Below, in pieces: positions 26,545 to 33,935 of a stretch of 64,000 bases of DNA (its first letter is position 1; each line of letters starts with the position of its first letter). The position numbers were made by a program, and so were the translations under genes. Source of the stretch: Mageeibacillus sp. Its GTDB lineage: Bacteria; Bacillota; Clostridia; Saccharofermentanales; Saccharofermentanaceae. The notes under the pieces are model-generated. The model had not been told where the DNA came from and did not search any database. It saw nothing but the letters and a program-made list of their open reading frames with translations. The DNA lies in contig JAKVLB010000007.1 in the NCBI GenBank assembly GCA_022484595.1, forward strand, positions 1 to 64,000, read 5' to 3'.

Positions 26545-27268
26545 ATGAGAATAGTTGATGCTGTATGGGAAAAACGAAATCTTGGCGTGGACACAGTTGA
26601 AATAGCTTTGGACGAAGACGACGATGTTAATGTTTTTGAAGAAATCAATACATTGAAGCAACCATATCAAGTCTTGAAAATTCCCAATGGAAGAATTGAT
26701 ATTTCTTCAGCTGCACAGAAAAAATGGGTTTTATCTGATTGAGACACAATTGAACTTGATTTCACGTTTTAGCGAACCAAATTTTTCTCCACTTGTGAAA
26801 AGATTTTTAGACAGTATCAATTTCGAAGATGCAAATGATGTTGAAACCGAATTGGTGCTTTCGGAAATAGCATCCGGTGAGATTTTTAAAACAGATCGAA
26901 TCGCACTTGATCCACATTTTGGCTGCAAAATTGCAGGTGTCAGATACGCGAACTGGATTAGAGATACCCTAAATTGCAGTGGTCATTTACTTGTGGCAAA
27001 GAAAAACGGCGCTCTGTCGGGGTTTGTTTCCGTTGCGTTGAAAGATGACTACGCAGATGCAATTCTGGGAGGTGCCTTGTCGTCAAATAGAATTCCATCT
27101 ATTGGGGTAATGTGTTCATATGCGGGAGTAACATTTGCAAGAGAAACGGGTGCAAAATATGTCATTACTTCGGTTTCCTCAAACAACATACCGGCCATGA
27201 AAATTAATCTTGCTGCTGGATATGAAATTAAAGATTCACTTTATGTACTTGTAAGACATATCAGCTGA
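26545..27268 (+). pseudogene. WecD-like GNAT acetyltransferase, frameshifted at an A6 run
   Basis: Two overlapping ORFs form one protein of about 240 residues. The first begins MRIVDAVWEKRNLGVDTVEI, like sugar-amine acetyltransferases of the WecD type, and runs to SSAAQK; the frame then changes within GAAAAAATGGG and continues NGFYLIETQLNLI to the acetyl-CoA domain (HLLVAKKNGALSGFVSV, GVTFARETGAKYVITSVSSNNIPAMKI). One A fewer would restore a single frame. It may be an inactivated gene, a slippery or phase-variable tract, or a sequence error. An intact protein would acylate an amino sugar made elsewhere. Confidence 0.78.
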
Positions 27269-27286
27269 GAACTTTGGGAGGAAATG

Positions 27287-28032
27287 ATGTTATTAGAAGG
27301 AAAAACAGCTTTTATTACCGGAACCAATCGTGGAATTGGATTTGCTCTGGTGGAGAAATTTTCCCAAGAAGGCGCAACAGTCATTGCCCATGCACGCAAA
27401 ACTAATGCTGAACATGAGGACAATTTATTGAAAATTTCCAACAAATATAATAATTCTATAATTCCTGTTTATTTTGATATGCAAGATATTGCAGGAATGA
27501 GAGCAGAGGTTAAAGCTGTTCTTTCAAAAGTTGATAATATTGATTTTCTTGTTAATAATGCAGGAGTATCCTCATGGCAGCTTTTCCCCATGACTAAAGT
27601 GCAAACAATCAGAGATGAATTTGAAGTGAATTTGTTTTCACCTATGGAGTTGACACAAATTGTACTGCGAAAAATGATGAAGCAGGGATATGGATCAATA
27701 GTCAATATGCGTTCAATCGCGGCGATAGAGATTTGTCCGGGCAATTGTGCATATGGTGTGTCAAAGGCGGCAGTAAAAATGTGGACAGAGGTCCTTGCTT
27801 CTGAGGTAGGACAATTTGGAATCAGAGTAAATGCAGTTGTTCTTGGTATGACAAATACTGATATGGCACGACAGATTGAAGAAAAAAGCAGGACAAGAGA
27901 TGCTTCGTTCGTGTCTGCCCTAAAGAGATTGGATGAGCCGGAAGAGATTGCAAATGCGGTTATTTTTTGTGTTCTGACAATGCTTCGTTTGTTAATGGAC
28001 ATACGTTAGTTGTTAATGGTGGGGAGACATAA
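27287..28032 (+). pseudogene. SDR-family oxidoreductase, frameshifted near the 3' end
   Basis: Classical SDR: GTNRGIGFALVEKF (NADP loop), NNAGVSSW, and YGVSK (YxxxK). The ORF ends abnormally as VLTMLRLLMDIR, but the other frame gives SDNASFVNGHTLVVNGGET and a stop, the standard SDR C-terminus. Seven T in place of six near 27963 would join them as VIFLCSDNAS. So about 18 C-terminal residues are out of frame. The start ATG is the second of two tandem ATGs, five bases after GGGAGG. The intact enzyme would reduce a keto group or oxidise an alcohol in the operon's pathway. Confidence 0.82.
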
Positions 28033-28036
28033 CGAA

Positions 28037-28843
28037 ATGAGCAGCAATGAGATTAGAGGTATCTGTAAAAAAATGAGACAGGACTGTCTAATAATGGCAG
28101 ATTCTGCAGGTTCAACAGGATTTCATTTTGGCGGTACTTTTTCGATGATAGAGATTGTTGCTACACTATATTTTAGTGTTATGCATATTGATAAGGATGA
28201 TTTTAATAGTAACAACCGTGACAGACTTATTATAAGCAAAGGACATGGTATACCTGCAGTGTATGCTGCATTAAAGGAAATGGGAGCATTAACTGAAGAG
28301 AACTTGAGGACTTATAAGAGCGATGATACGATACTGTACGGTCATCCGGTAATGAATGAGAGTATTGGCATAGAATTCTCAACCGGAAGCCTTGGACAGG
28401 GACTGTCTCAAGGAACAGGTTGTGCATTGGCATTGAAACATTTTAATAATGCTGCACGTGTATACGTCGTGATTGGTGACGGAGAATGTGATGAGGGATC
28501 AATTTGGGAAGCTGCAATGTCAGCTTCAAAGTTCGGTTTGGATAATTTAGTGGTTATAGTTGATAAGAACAAGATTCAGTACGACGGAGATACAGAGAAC
28601 GTAATGCCTCTCCTGTCACTGGAAGACAAATTCAACAGCTTTGGATGGAATGTATGCACCATTGATGGTCATGATATTGATGCATGTGAAACCGCATTTT
28701 CAAACCAATCCGATAAGCCTATGGTGGTTATTGCGAACACAGTTAAAGGAAAAGGCATTTCTTTTATGGAAAACGATCCTGCTTGGCATCATGCAAGAAT
28801 GACAGCAGCACAACGTCTGGCTGCAGTAAAGGAGCTTGAATAA
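28037..28843 (+). CDS. Transketolase, N-terminal (TPP-binding) subunit
   Basis: 268-residue split transketolase subunit. It holds the TPP pyrophosphate motif GDGECDEGSIWEAAMSASK with DKNKIQYDG, and the active-site blocks SKGHGIPAVYAAL and STGSLGQGLSQGTG. The start MSSNEIRGI follows GGGGAGA; the ORF-track start is upstream in the SDR tail. Split transketolases are common in metabolism, but here the pair lies inside an acyl-activation and glycosylation operon, so it probably serves a special substrate rather than the pentose phosphate pathway. It pairs with the next gene. Confidence 0.92.
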   Translation: MSSNEIRGICKKMRQDCLIMADSAGSTGFHFGGTFSMIEIVATLYFSVMHIDKDDFNSNNRDRLIISKGHGIPAVYAALKEMGALTEENLRTYKSDDTILYGHPVMNESIGIEFSTGSLGQGLSQGTGCALALKHFNNAARVYVVIGDGECDEGSIWEAAMSASKFGLDNLVVIVDKNKIQYDGDTENVMPLLSLEDKFNSFGWNVCTIDGHDIDACETAFSNQSDKPMVVIANTVKGKGISFMENDPAWHHARMTAAQRLAAVKELE

Positions 28844-28844
28844 C

Positions 28845-29816
28845 ATGGAATTCAACAAAATGAATATTCGTACATGGTCTATGCTTGGTCCTTCAGGCGC
28901 ATTTGGTTTAGCTGCATGTGAGCTGGCAAAGAATGATAAGGATTTTGCAGTTCTAACAGCGGATTTGTGTAATTTCTCTGGTTTGGATAGATTTGCAAAA
29001 AATTACCCCCAACAGTTTTATAATATAGGTATTGCTGAACAGAATATGATTGGCGTGGCTGCAGGAATGACAAAGGAGGGAATGAACACATTTGTAACAA
29101 CATATGCATCTTTCATATCTACACGAGTTATGGATCAAGTAAAAGTCAATTTAGGATATATGGGACTCCCTGTTAAACTTGTAGGTTTAACTTCTGGATT
29201 CTCAGCAGGGATACTTGGCGCAACGCACATGGCACTGGAGGATATTGCTATTATTCGAGCTATCCCTAATATAGTGATTTTGTCACCGGCAGATGCTGCT
29301 GAAACAATGAAATCTGTTTTGGCTGCTGCGCAGTTGAGTGTACCAGTGTATATTAGAATGAGCGGGGCGTCAAGGTCACCTGTATTACATAATGGAGATT
29401 TTGATTTTGAAATTGGAAAGGCAATCAGGCTTAAGGATGGCAAAGATATCGCTATCTTTGCTACTGGCACTATGGTAAGTGAAGCAATGACAGTTGCCGA
29501 TAGATTCAGCGACATTGGCATCTCGTGTGAGGTTACTGATATACATACCATAAAGCCAATAGATTATGAAGCGATTGGAAAAGCATGTAGTAAGAAACTA
29601 ATCGTTACTGTTGAAGAACATAGCAGAATCGGAGGTTTAGGCTCTACGGTCGCTGAAGTATTAGCACCGATTAGTTGCGTTCCGCCACAGCTGCTAATAG
29701 GGACGGATGATACATACTTGCATGCTGCTTCATATAGTACGCTTATGGAACGTAGCGGGTTAACAGCAGAGCAAATATATAATCAGATTTTTAAATTTTA
29801 TAAGGAGAACATATAA
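28845..29816 (+). CDS. Transketolase, C-terminal (Pyr plus C-terminal) subunit
   Basis: 323 residues. The pyrimidine-binding domain includes YNIGIAEQNMIGVAAGM, where the glutamate activates TPP, and TTYASFISTRVMDQVKVN; the C-terminal domain includes VEEHSRIGGLGSTVAEVL. Begins at ATG, after AAAGGAG in the end of the partner gene. Together the two subunits would move a two-carbon ketol unit onto an aldehyde acceptor. The LuxC-like reductase encoded downstream would make an aldehyde, so a shared path is plausible but unproven. Confidence 0.92.
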   Translation: MEFNKMNIRTWSMLGPSGAFGLAACELAKNDKDFAVLTADLCNFSGLDRFAKNYPQQFYNIGIAEQNMIGVAAGMTKEGMNTFVTTYASFISTRVMDQVKVNLGYMGLPVKLVGLTSGFSAGILGATHMALEDIAIIRAIPNIVILSPADAAETMKSVLAAAQLSVPVYIRMSGASRSPVLHNGDFDFEIGKAIRLKDGKDIAIFATGTMVSEAMTVADRFSDIGISCEVTDIHTIKPIDYEAIGKACSKKLIVTVEEHSRIGGLGSTVAEVLAPISCVPPQLLIGTDDTYLHAASYSTLMERSGLTAEQIYNQIFKFYKENI

Positions 29817-29817
29817 C

Positions 29818-30057
29818 ATGACAAACGCAGAGAAGTATACAAACGCATTTACGGAGACTTTTGAAATCTCACCAGAGCAGACGGAAGGTCTTGTTTACAC
29901 TGGAATTCCAGCATGGGATTCAATAGGGCATATGCGCCTTATTGCAGCAATTGAGGATGCCTTTGATATAATGATGGATACTGACGATATCATAGATTTC
30001 AGCTCTTTCGAGAAGGGAAAGGAAATACTCGCTAATAATTATGATTTGGAATTTTGA
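29818..30057 (+). CDS. Acyl carrier protein
   Basis: 79-residue acidic helical protein. The serine in AWDSIGHMRLI (about residue 36) is the expected 4'-phosphopantetheine site (DSxGHM, a common dedicated-ACP variant). It starts one base after the transketolase stop, behind AAGGAG, and overlaps the AMP-ligase gene by 17 bases. Its use as the carrier for an acid activated by that ligase is inferred from the overlap. Confidence 0.92.
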   Translation: MTNAEKYTNAFTETFEISPEQTEGLVYTGIPAWDSIGHMRLIAAIEDAFDIMMDTDDIIDFSSFEKGKEILANNYDLEF

Positions 30058-31456
30058 GCAATTTGCAGATAGAATTGCTCTTACCGATGATGCGGGAGCA
30101 AGTATAAGTTACAGCGAACTTCAGAGTGAAACAGATGCGCTTGCAGGGAAGATCGGCAGGCGGTGTCTTGTATTTTCACTTTGTAGCAATACTATAGATT
30201 CTGTAGTAGGGTATGTGGCATTTGTTAATAACAGAATTGTCCCGGCACTGCTTAACTCGCAACTTGATTCGGGGTTGCTTTTGTCTTTGATTGATACATA
30301 TAAACCATCATATATATGGTTGCCGGATGGAGATTTATCTAAATATAGAAATTTTGAAAAGGTCTTCAGTGGCAGAACTTATTGTCTTTTGAAGACAGGA
30401 TATCCAAATGAATACACACTTCACAGTGATTTAGCACTGTTGCTTACTACATCAGGATCTACTGGCAGTCCTAAATTTGTACGTCAGATGTACAAGAATA
30501 TTGAGATTAACACGAAGCAGATTGTTGATTATCTTCAGTTGGACGAATCAGAGAAACCCATTACTACTCTGCCGATGAATTATACATACGGTTGTTCGAT
30601 AATCAACACACATCTTTTGGTTGGTGCTGAGATACTGTTGACGGACAAGACTTTTTTTCAAAGAGAATTTTGGAATTTCTTTAAGGAGAAAGGGGCAACA
30701 TCATTCGGAGGAGTTCCATATACTTATGAGATGCTTGAGAAACTCAGATTTTTTAGAATGAAATTGCCTTCGCTGCGTTCTATGACGCAGGCAGGCGGGA
30801 AACTTGATCCGGAACTTCACAAGAAATTTGCTGAGTATGCTATTGAGAACAATAAGCACTTTGTTGTTATGTACGGAGCGTGTGAAGCAACGGCAAGAAT
30901 GGGGTATCTGCCTTATGATAAGGCACTTGTGAAAATAGGCAGTATGGGAATACCAGTTCCTGGCGGTAAATTTGCAATTATTGATACCGAGAATAATGAA
31001 ATCAAAGATGCTGGTATCGCAGGAGAACTTGTATACAGTGGCGATAATGTCACTATGGGGTATGCAGTTTGCGGCGATGATCTTGCAAGAGGAGATGAAC
31101 GTGGCGGAATTCTTCATACAGGAGATGTGGCTAAACGTGACGATGATGGATATTATTATATTGTTGGTAGATTGAAGCGTTTTCTCAAGATATATGGAAA
31201 CAGAGTGAATCTTGATGAAATAGAACAATTAATCAAATCACAATTTGATTGTTTGAATTGTGCAGTAGGTGGAGTAGATGATCTTGTTTATATTTTTATT
31301 ACTGATAGTGTAAAGGCTGATGCTGTAAGAAAATATATATCAGAGAAGACTGTACTCAATGTAGCTGCATTTAAGATTGTTACTCTGGATAGTATTCCAA
31401 AGAGTGATTCTGGAAAGACGTTATACAGGGAACTCGAAAAGTATTACAGTAAATAG
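30041..31456 (+). CDS. AMP-forming acyl-acid ligase (adenylating enzyme)
   Basis: 471-residue ANL-superfamily enzyme. The P-loop is LLTTSGSTGSPKFVRQ (about residue 140), followed by TYGCSI, YGACEATARMGYLP (A5-like), LHTGDVAKRDDDGYYYIVGR (A7-A8) and the C-terminal lysine in PKSDSGKTLYREL (A10). It would make an acyl adenylate and load it on the overlapping ACP. The acid is not predictable from the sequence. It is somewhat shorter than typical acyl-CoA synthetases and has no extra domain. Confidence 0.9.
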   Translation: MIWNFEQFADRIALTDDAGASISYSELQSETDALAGKIGRRCLVFSLCSNTIDSVVGYVAFVNNRIVPALLNSQLDSGLLLSLIDTYKPSYIWLPDGDLSKYRNFEKVFSGRTYCLLKTGYPNEYTLHSDLALLLTTSGSTGSPKFVRQMYKNIEINTKQIVDYLQLDESEKPITTLPMNYTYGCSIINTHLLVGAEILLTDKTFFQREFWNFFKEKGATSFGGVPYTYEMLEKLRFFRMKLPSLRSMTQAGGKLDPELHKKFAEYAIENNKHFVVMYGACEATARMGYLPYDKALVKIGSMGIPVPGGKFAIIDTENNEIKDAGIAGELVYSGDNVTMGYAVCGDDLARGDERGGILHTGDVAKRDDDGYYYIVGRLKRFLKIYGNRVNLDEIEQLIKSQFDCLNCAVGGVDDLVYIFITDSVKADAVRKYISEKTVLNVAAFKIVTLDSIPKSDSGKTLYRELEKYYSK

Positions 31457-31469
31457 GAGTTGAATTAAG

Positions 31470-32561
31470 TTGGATTATAAAGATATATTGGAAATCTCAC
31501 CATATTCTTTGAATAGAATAGAGAAAGGACGACTTCTAACCGATAGGTTGAAAGAACTCAGCTCGTATCATATGGAGAACTGCCTTGAATACAGAGCTAT
31601 GATGAAGAGTATCAACTTTGATTCAGAAAGAATTGAATCATATTATGATATTCCGTTTCTTCCTGTGAGGCTATTCAAAGAGATGGAACTCAAAAGCGTG
31701 ACGGATGGAGATGTATTTAAAGTGATAACGTCATCTGGAACGACAGGACAGGCTGTATCAAAGATATATCTTGACAGGTTGACATCTAGCAATCAGCAGA
31801 AAACACTAGTAAAAATTGTTTCATCTTTCACGGGAGCAGCAAGGATGCCAATGTTGATTATTGATTGTCCTTCTGTTGTGAAGAATCGACTGATGTTTTC
31901 AGCGAGAGGTGCAGGCATACTTGGTTTTTCAATCTTTGGACGAGATGTAACCTATGCACTTGATGATGATATGAATCTAAACGTAGAAGGAGTGTTGGAA
32001 TTTCTCGAGAATCACAAAGGAGAGAATATTCTAATGTTCGGTTTTACTTTTATAATATGGCAGCACTTTTATAAGGAATTGTTGCGTCTCAGAGAGGATA
32101 AGATAGAATTTGATTTTTCAAAGGGAATACTGATACATGGTGGCGGTTGGAAAAAACTTGTGACTGAAGCGGTATCTCAGCAAGATTTTCATAACAGGCT
32201 TCATGAAGTCTGTGGTTTGGATTCGATTCATGACTATTATGGTATGGTAGAGCAGACAGGCTGTATTTATATGCAGTGCGAATATGGGCATCTGCATGCA
32301 AGTGTTTTTTCTGATATTATTACGCGAAGAGCAGGTGACTTCTCAGTATGTGATTATGGTGAACCAGGCATAATACAGGTGCTTTCTATGATACCTCATT
32401 CATATCCGGGACATTCATTACTTACTGAGGATGAAGGAGTTGTGCTTGGCGAAGATGATTGTCCTTGTGGCAGAAAAGGGAAGTACTTCAAAGTTATTGG
32501 AAGGCTCAAGAATGCTGAAATAAGGGGGTGTAGTGATACCTATGCAGCAAAATTTAAATGA
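31470..32561 (+). CDS. LuxE-like acyl-protein synthetase
   Basis: 363 residues starting at TTG behind TAGGAG. It has the LuxE fold signatures: IPFLPVRLFKE, the nucleotide motif TSSGTTGQAVSKI (about residue 88), DCPSVV and the Cys/His-rich end CPCGRKGKYFKVIGRLKNAEIRGCSD. In luminous bacteria LuxE activates a fatty acid and hands it to LuxC. Here the following LuxC-like gene overlaps by 29 bases, so a LuxE-LuxC complex is likely. No luciferase genes (luxAB) are in the window, so light emission is not suggested. Confidence 0.9.
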   Translation: MDYKDILEISPYSLNRIEKGRLLTDRLKELSSYHMENCLEYRAMMKSINFDSERIESYYDIPFLPVRLFKEMELKSVTDGDVFKVITSSGTTGQAVSKIYLDRLTSSNQQKTLVKIVSSFTGAARMPMLIIDCPSVVKNRLMFSARGAGILGFSIFGRDVTYALDDDMNLNVEGVLEFLENHKGENILMFGFTFIIWQHFYKELLRLREDKIEFDFSKGILIHGGGWKKLVTEAVSQQDFHNRLHEVCGLDSIHDYYGMVEQTGCIYMQCEYGHLHASVFSDIITRRAGDFSVCDYGEPGIIQVLSMIPHSYPGHSLLTEDEGVVLGEDDCPCGRKGKYFKVIGRLKNAEIRGCSDTYAAKFK

Positions 32562-33750
32562 TATTTCTGTGCTTCCGATAGATTTCTATTCAGGGAGTCG
32601 AGAGATTATAGCGGGAATGAATGAGATAAATTCTATGGAAACGTTTTCAGATGAAATTATTGATTTCATGAATAGCGTTTCAAGAGAAATACTGGCAGAT
32701 GTTTCAGCACGAGAATTCCCGGATGTAATTACTCTGGCATTCTGGTTGAGGAAAGCTTCGATTATGAAACAGAAGGAGCGCTTTGTTGTTTCAACGAAAG
32801 CTATCCGTCGAGGTCGTGGTATCGTGCTTCATATTGCACCTTCGAATGTTCCTGTGAACTACGCATATTCACTGTTTACAGGCCTTGTCTGCGGGAATGC
32901 GAATATCGTTAGGATTCCGACAAAGAATTTTCCGCAGGTAGAATTGATTAATTGCGCAATCAATAAAGCTCTTGAGAATCATGAGAATATAAAACCATAT
33001 ATTGCTCTAATAAAATATGGTCATAGTGCTGAGACAAACAGGTATTTATCGTCTATTGCAGACGTGAGAGTTATTTGGGGCGGAGATGAAACTATCAGGG
33101 AGATTCGAGAGTTTTCACTAAAACCAAGAGCTACAGAGATTACGTTCGCAGATCGTTATTCACTTGCTGTTATTGATTCGGATACATACATGGCTATGGA
33201 TAATAAAGATAGAATTGCTAATGATTTTTACAATGATACATTTCTTACCGATCAGAATGCCTGTACTTCACCAAGAGCAGTGATTTGGATTGGCAAGAGA
33301 AAGAAAGAGGCACAAGATGTCTTTTGGAGTGAGCTCCACTCAATTGTTGAGAAGAAGTATGAGCTTCAGGGTGTTCAGGCAGTAAACAAACTGACAAGTG
33401 GTTATTTACTGGCAGTTGATCGTAGCTGCCACAGAATTCCTATGGCGGATAATCTTATAGTTAGAATGAAGGTGGAAAAGCTTGACAGTGAGATTATGAA
33501 CCTCAAGGATAATTCAGGATATTTTTTCGAGTATGATTGTAATAATGTTGTGGATATGCGTGAAGTTTGTAATAATGAGCGTTGTCAGACGATATCATAT
33601 ATAGGAAATACAGAAGTCCTCTTGCCACTTATCAGAAGTGGCATAAAAGGTGTAGATAGAATAGTCGAGATAGGAAAGTCTATGAATTTTGATTTTATAT
33701 GGGATGGATATGACTTGGTTGAAAGACTGACGAGATATACTACCTATTGA
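32533..33750 (+). CDS. LuxC-like acyl-CoA/acyl-protein reductase
   Basis: 405-residue member of the LuxC aldehyde dehydrogenase-like family. Features: RGIVLHIAPSNVPVNYAYSLFTGLVCGNANIVRIP (NADP and substrate region), VIWGGDETIREIR, and the catalytic cysteine in DQNACTSPRAVIW (about residue 240). It reduces an activated acyl group to the aldehyde. Start is GTG close to AGGGGG, or the ATG three codons later. It is last in the operon and is followed by a terminator. Confidence 0.9.
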   Translation: MIPMQQNLNDISVLPIDFYSGSREIIAGMNEINSMETFSDEIIDFMNSVSREILADVSAREFPDVITLAFWLRKASIMKQKERFVVSTKAIRRGRGIVLHIAPSNVPVNYAYSLFTGLVCGNANIVRIPTKNFPQVELINCAINKALENHENIKPYIALIKYGHSAETNRYLSSIADVRVIWGGDETIREIREFSLKPRATEITFADRYSLAVIDSDTYMAMDNKDRIANDFYNDTFLTDQNACTSPRAVIWIGKRKKEAQDVFWSELHSIVEKKYELQGVQAVNKLTSGYLLAVDRSCHRIPMADNLIVRMKVEKLDSEIMNLKDNSGYFFEYDCNNVVDMREVCNNERCQTISYIGNTEVLLPLIRSGIKGVDRIVEIGKSMNFDFIWDGYDLVERLTRYTTY

Positions 33751-33779
33751 TTGGTTTTACGAATTTATACTAAATAGTA

Positions 33780-33821
33780 GCGCAGGTAGGTGATTTACCT
33801 GCGCCACTTTGTTTTTAGAAG
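33780..33821 (+). terminator. Terminator at end of LuxCE operon
   Basis: Stem GCGCAGGTA/TACCTGCGC with a seven-base loop, followed by CACTTTGTTTTT. The T tract is broken, so strength is uncertain. Confidence 0.72.
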
Positions 33822-33865
33822 TTTATGTTGTTATATTGTCCCAAAAAGTAAATAGACACGAAACA

Positions 33866-33894
33866 GCCCCTTCTCCGGTATCAGGAAAAGGGGC
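33866..33894 (-). terminator. Terminator for the CAP-domain gene
   Basis: Stem GCCCCTTTTCC/GGAGAAGGGGC reading leftwards, followed by TGTTTCGTG. It lies 42 bases past the stop of the minus-strand gene. Confidence 0.65.
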
Positions 33895-33935
33895 ATGAAT
33901 TCTGAATATTCGCATTCAGCCGCAACGAAGACTTG

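Noticed and set aside
28037-29816. Pentose-phosphate transketolase or DXP synthase
   Set aside because: The split arrangement and operon context favour a dedicated role; motifs are transketolase rather than DXS. A housekeeping role cannot be excluded.
30041-33750. Bioluminescence operon because of LuxE and LuxC homologues
   Set aside because: No luxAB, luxD or luxG is present, and the neighbours are transketolase, ACP and glycosylation genes.
25249-33821. Integrative element inserted in tRNA-Gly
   Set aside because: No integrase, no excision functions and no repeat of the tRNA 3' end was found near the right boundary.
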